A stretch of 64,000 nt of DNA from Candidatus Thorarchaeota archaeon (GTDB lineage: Archaea > Asgardarchaeota > Thorarchaeia > Thorarchaeales > Thorarchaeaceae), in NCBI GenBank assembly GCA_016840385.1, contig JAEOSL010000002.1, forward strand, positions 1-64,000, read 5' to 3'. Under the pieces are notes generated by a model that worked only from the letters and a program-made list of their open reading frames with translations, had not been told where the DNA came from and searched no databases. The translations under genes were made by a program, and so were the position numbers. This document shows, one piece after another, positions 61,057-64,000 of this stretch (its first letter is position 1; each line of letters starts with the position of its first letter).

Positions 61057-62271
61057 TTTAACTAACGCATCCTTGAAACATTCCATCGACGGTCTCACCA
61101 CTCCAGCACCTATCTGACCAATCCCTGGGTTTCTATGAGCTATTCCTGTGTTTATGACAGGTAGAATCCCCGTGTCCATTATCTTCAGAAGGTCTATTCC
61201 TAGGGGAATCCCTTCAAATCCAAGAACGGGTATTGTGAAGTTATTATCAGTTGCTACGGTGATTTCCATCATTTCGCGAGTGTATCCTATGGCATCCGCG
61301 GGTGTGCCACCTACGAATCTTACTATTGCAGGGGATGCTGCCATAGCAAATCCACCAAGTCCTCTTGTTTCCGCAATAGAGCTGTCTCCGATATCTGGAT
61401 TAGCATCTTCGGCTGTATAACCGGGGAAGTAAAGTCCCTCCACAGTTGAAGCAGGAGCTGTAAACCATTCGTCACCAAGTGTGCTTACTCGGATACCAAA
61501 CTCGGTGCCATTCCTAGTCATTGCAGTTATTATTGTAGAGTTGTCAATCCCATGAGCTGAATCCATTGTTACTTTGCACGCAGCCATTGAGAGGTTGAGA
61601 AAGAAGTGATCGTTCTCTGCCATGAACGCTGAAATTTCCTGAAGTAGATATGTTTCAAGATTAACATCTAGGAGAAATGGTACGAGCATCTTGAAAAACA
61701 GTGAGGAAGATGCGATATTGCGATTGTGACATTCATCTCCCATGTGCAATGCTCTTGAGATAATTCCATTGAGATTAATCCCATCTGTTTGAGCTAATGC
61801 CTTTTTGAGAGATGGACCGAGAGTTTTCTCAATCCATTTTAGTTTCTTGATTACTTCCTCGTCAAATGCTCCGAACCGGAGAACCTTCCCAAGACCTTCA
61901 TTGATAGTTGAGAAAGAGCGATTCCCATTTGCGATATTGTCCACTACAAACACAGGCATCGAGTGAGAAACAACACCCGTCATGGGACCTACTGCACCTT
62001 TCTCATGACAAGGAGAAAATTCAATCTCTTCACTCTCGATTATTGCTTCCGCTTCTTTCAGATTGTCAGCTAACTCTTCAAAGACAAGTGCACCAAGAAC
62101 TGCACCTCGGAGAGGACCACACATTTGATTCCACTCTATTGGTGGTCCCGCATGAAGAATCAGATTCTTCTTCATTCCTGAGATGGCCTTTGAAGCTGGC
62201 TCTACATCAACTAGAATAGGTTGGGCGTTTTTCATTGCCTTAATGGCTTGTTGATTGGCCTCTTCAAACAC
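61039..62271 (-). CDS. allG: AllG/YlbE-like protein (DUF1116)
   Basis: 410-residue DUF1116 protein. It starts at GTG 62271 and contains the family's LHAGPPIEWNQMCGPLRGA, SPCHEKGAVGPMTG and ALHMGDECHNRN segments. In E. coli, YlbE is AllG of the oxamate carbamoyltransferase AllFGH, which converts oxalurate to oxamate and carbamoyl phosphate in allantoin degradation. Its FdrA partner lies just upstream. The AllH-type (DUF2877) subunit is not in this window. Catalytic role here is inferred from the operon. Confidence 0.87.
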   Translation of the reverse strand: MFEEANQQAIKAMKNAQPILVDVEPASKAISGMKKNLILHAGPPIEWNQMCGPLRGAVLGALVFEELADNLKEAEAIIESEEIEFSPCHEKGAVGPMTGVVSHSMPVFVVDNIANGNRSFSTINEGLGKVLRFGAFDEEVIKKLKWIEKTLGPSLKKALAQTDGINLNGIISRALHMGDECHNRNIASSSLFFKMLVPFLLDVNLETYLLQEISAFMAENDHFFLNLSMAACKVTMDSAHGIDNSTIITAMTRNGTEFGIRVSTLGDEWFTAPASTVEGLYFPGYTAEDANPDIGDSSIAETRGLGGFAMAASPAIVRFVGGTPADAIGYTREMMEITVATDNNFTIPVLGFEGIPLGIDLLKIMDTGILPVINTGIAHRNPGIGQIGAGVVRPSMECFKDALVKLSQRV

Positions 62272-62285
62272 TTGTCTTGTGATTA

Positions 62286-62459
62286 TCAGCCCTCCAGTTT
62301 CTCTAGGAGCTTAAGCATATCAAGATCGCCACCTGCAGGAGGTCGCCAATCTACACTAATGACATCTACACCTTGTGCCTTCAAATCCTTTGGAAATGTG
62401 TCAATTCCTATATTGATTACTTTGAGCTCTTTGTTGAATATGTTCTTATCATCAGTCAT
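62286..62459 (-). CDS. FdrA C-terminal domain protein (57 residues)
   Basis: Short gene: ATG 62459, overlapping the fdrA stop by one base (TAATG), and TGA at 62286-62288. The protein (NKELKVINIGIDTFPKDL, QGVDVISVDWRPPAGGDLD, LKLLEKLEG) matches the last 45-50 residues of E. coli FdrA, where the same VINIG...W-x-P-x-AGG pattern is fused at the end. So the domain is encoded separately here, between FdrA and AllG, and should complete the FdrA fold in trans. Overlap and spacing (14 bases to allG) show one operon. Confidence 0.85.
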   Translation of the reverse strand: MTDDKNIFNKELKVINIGIDTFPKDLKAQGVDVISVDWRPPAGGDLDMLKLLEKLEG

Positions 62460-64000
62460 TATGTATCCTCCTCAAATAGTAAATCTGCGATTGTACCTTT
62501 TGTCGCAATAAGAGCCGCCAAACGTACCGCTTGTGCGTTGCTTGGCATTACTATCACGCCTGCTTCCTCCAATTGTTTCTGCTGCTTACGTAAGTTTTGA
62601 TGGTCCAGATCCGTACCCACAATATTGGCAACGAACGAGAGACGGCGTCCTTCCTTTTTGGCTGCATCTCTAGCTTCCTTGATTGGAGGAATCAATTCTC
62701 CTGCAGGGTTATCATGGGATCCATATCCTATTACTACATCCAATAGGATCACTGCAGTTTTGGGATCTTCTCCTTCTCTAATGATTCTCTGTTTTCGAAG
62801 TGTGTAGTCGATCATCGGGTGTGGACGTCCCACTGTGAATTCCTCAGAACCCATATCCACGCAGGTATGGTCTTTGCTCATACTAGAGTTCTCAAGATTG
62901 TATTCTTGTTTTAGAGGGGAATTAGAGTAGATGGTTCCGAGTAAAGGTGAGAGTATCACAAGTGCTTCAGAACACAGAGTTCCCCCGGTGTAGAGACCCC
63001 GAATGAACTGTTGATCACTCGTGAACTCCTTCGATTCGGAATCTGCAAGCGCTACAACTTCATTTCTCTCAGCAGTAAAAATAGTGCGCGTGGGCTGTTT
63101 CCCTTTCATCAAAGCACAAACAGCTTTAGAGGTATCCTCGAGGGTTGCTGCACTTACAACACTATGACGCTCTATTTCTTCTGAAGTTCCTCCAAGGAAG
63201 ATGACAACCACGGGCTTGTTTGAGCGCTTAGCCGCTTCAAGAACCCGATTACTTACTTCTTTGTCTGGGGGCTTCGATATGAGAACAATAGCTTCAGTGG
63301 CGGAGTCTTCTGCGAGCCGTTTTATTCCCTCAATCATCATGAGTCCCCCAACATCCTTTGAGAGGTCATTACCTCCTATTCCAATCGCCTGTGAAATACC
63401 AAAATCCTCATCGTGAATGATGGTTGAAACTTGCTGAAGTCCAGTTCCAGCAGCAGATACTATCCCTATTGTCCCTTTTCTAACAGAATTCCCAAAGCCA
63501 AGTACGACATTATTGATAATAGCAGTTCCACAGTCAGGACCCATCATTAATAGTCCATTCTCTACAGCGAGCTGTTTAAGCTTAACTTCATCCTCAATGG
63601 ACACATTACTACTGAACAAGAATACGTTTAATCCTCTCCGGAGAGCCTTAGTAGCTTCTCTTGATGCATATTCTCCAGGAACAGAAATCATCACAAGGTT
63701 GGCATTTGGCAATTCTCTGATTGCAGAACTCAGAGTCTTAGGAATTACCTCGCCCTCTTCACTTGTTTCTCGGGTGGTGAGTAATCTATCTACTTCAAGA
63801 AGTGCTACCTCAATGCTGGCTTCATCCTTTGCTTCAATAGCAATCACAAGATCACTTGGTGTTGCTTCTACGACATCTTCAATTAACAAATCCAAATTTT
63901 CCAATAAATCCTTGTTGAGGGCCGTTGCCATAACAATAGCCGCTTGCTGAACACCCTCTACCTCTGTAATACTATTAGAAATCCTCATTAGAATGACAGA
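62459..64000 (-). CDS. allF: FdrA/AllF-like acyl-CoA synthetase-type protein (5' end outside window)
   Basis: At least 513 residues visible. The frame is open through the right edge (SVILMRISNS... precedes ATG 63988), so the true start is beyond 64000; about 15-20 residues are missing by comparison with E. coli FdrA. It is related to succinyl-CoA-ligase alpha: MGPDCGTAI, IGIVSAAGTGLQ, QAIGIGGNDLS, SKPPDKEV and VVIFLGG, and a C-terminal domain with YTGGTLCSEA, TVGRPHPMIDYTLR and DVVIGYGSHDNPA. FdrA is AllF of the oxamate carbamoyltransferase. Its terminal domain is a separate 57-residue gene downstream. Confidence 0.9.
   Translation of the reverse strand, partial: SVILMRISNSITEVEGVQQAAIVMATALNKDLLENLDLLIEDVVEATPSDLVIAIEAKDEASIEVALLEVDRLLTTRETSEEGEVIPKTLSSAIRELPNANLVMISVPGEYASREATKALRRGLNVFLFSSNVSIEDEVKLKQLAVENGLLMMGPDCGTAIINNVVLGFGNSVRKGTIGIVSAAGTGLQQVSTIIHDEDFGISQAIGIGGNDLSKDVGGLMMIEGIKRLAEDSATEAIVLISKPPDKEVSNRVLEAAKRSNKPVVVIFLGGTSEEIERHSVVSAATLEDTSKAVCALMKGKQPTRTIFTAERNEVVALADSESKEFTSDQQFIRGLYTGGTLCSEALVILSPLLGTIYSNSPLKQEYNLENSSMSKDHTCVDMGSEEFTVGRPHPMIDYTLRKQRIIREGEDPKTAVILLDVVIGYGSHDNPAGELIPPIKEARDAAKKEGRRLSFVANIVGTDLDHQNLRKQQKQLEEAGVIVMPSNAQAVRLAALIATKGTIADLLFEEDT

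Overview
The window is archaeal. It opens with the archaeal exosome operon (Rrp42, Rrp41, Rrp4), followed by SBDS and the proteasome alpha subunit. Promoters are TATA-like, many starts are nearly leaderless or use GTG/TTG, and surface and electron-transfer proteins are of archaeal type. The Thr-rich surface stalk, three HdrBC pairs with fused HdrA proteins, a tungsten oxidoreductase and moderate base composition suggest an Asgard-like (perhaps Thorarchaeia) or similar anaerobic, non-methanogenic heterotroph. No eukaryotic-signature gene is present in the window, so this placement is inference.

Layout. 1-3952 (minus): exosome, SBDS and proteasome operon. 4172-7982: a membrane protein, then a metal ABC transporter (permease, ATPase) with a NikR-type regulator, divergent from a membrane-anchored binding protein. 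7990-9747: small and transport genes and a lone SCP2 domain. 9754-14668 (minus): four abutting genes (2-hydroxyacid dehydrogenase, FGGY kinase, class II aldolase, tungsten aldehyde oxidoreductase) forming a ferredoxin-linked sugar route. 14817-17844: ABC-2 exporter, membrane protein and wHTH regulator. 18349-31497: a large heterodisulfide-reductase-like cluster with two double HdrA proteins (one fused to MvhD), three HdrB/HdrC pairs and a radical SAM enzyme. 31499-36743: a surface protein with a membrane-anchored regulator, then a four-subunit 2-oxoacid:ferredoxin oxidoreductase. 36769-39995 (minus): a three-gene 2-hydroxyacyl-CoA dehydratase system.

40048-50559 is an accessory island and the least ordinary part. 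It contains a TnpB-like protein whose RuvC-II glutamate is replaced by glycine. Divergent to it is a 1616-residue protein with a PD-(D/E)XK nuclease core, a possible degenerate RecA-like domain and an acidic repeat tail. An ABC transporter pair follows, then an orphan second copy of the acidic tail, decayed fragments, and a second PD-(D/E)XK (NucS-like) nuclease.

50838-64000 returns to metabolism: two tandem acyl-CoA synthetases, membrane proteins, a gamma-class carbonic anhydrase-like protein, a tandem Lrp-type regulator, an S-adenosylhomocysteine hydrolase split into two reading frames, an MFS transporter, and an FdrA/AllG locus in which the FdrA C-terminal domain is a separate 57-residue gene. 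FdrA runs off the right edge and Rrp42 off the left.

Taken together, the oxidoreductases (AOR, Kor, Hdr) would produce and redistribute reduced ferredoxin from sugars and 2-oxoacids. The 2-hydroxyacyl-CoA dehydratase and acyl-CoA ligases would handle acyl-CoA intermediates. This integration is inferred from gene content.
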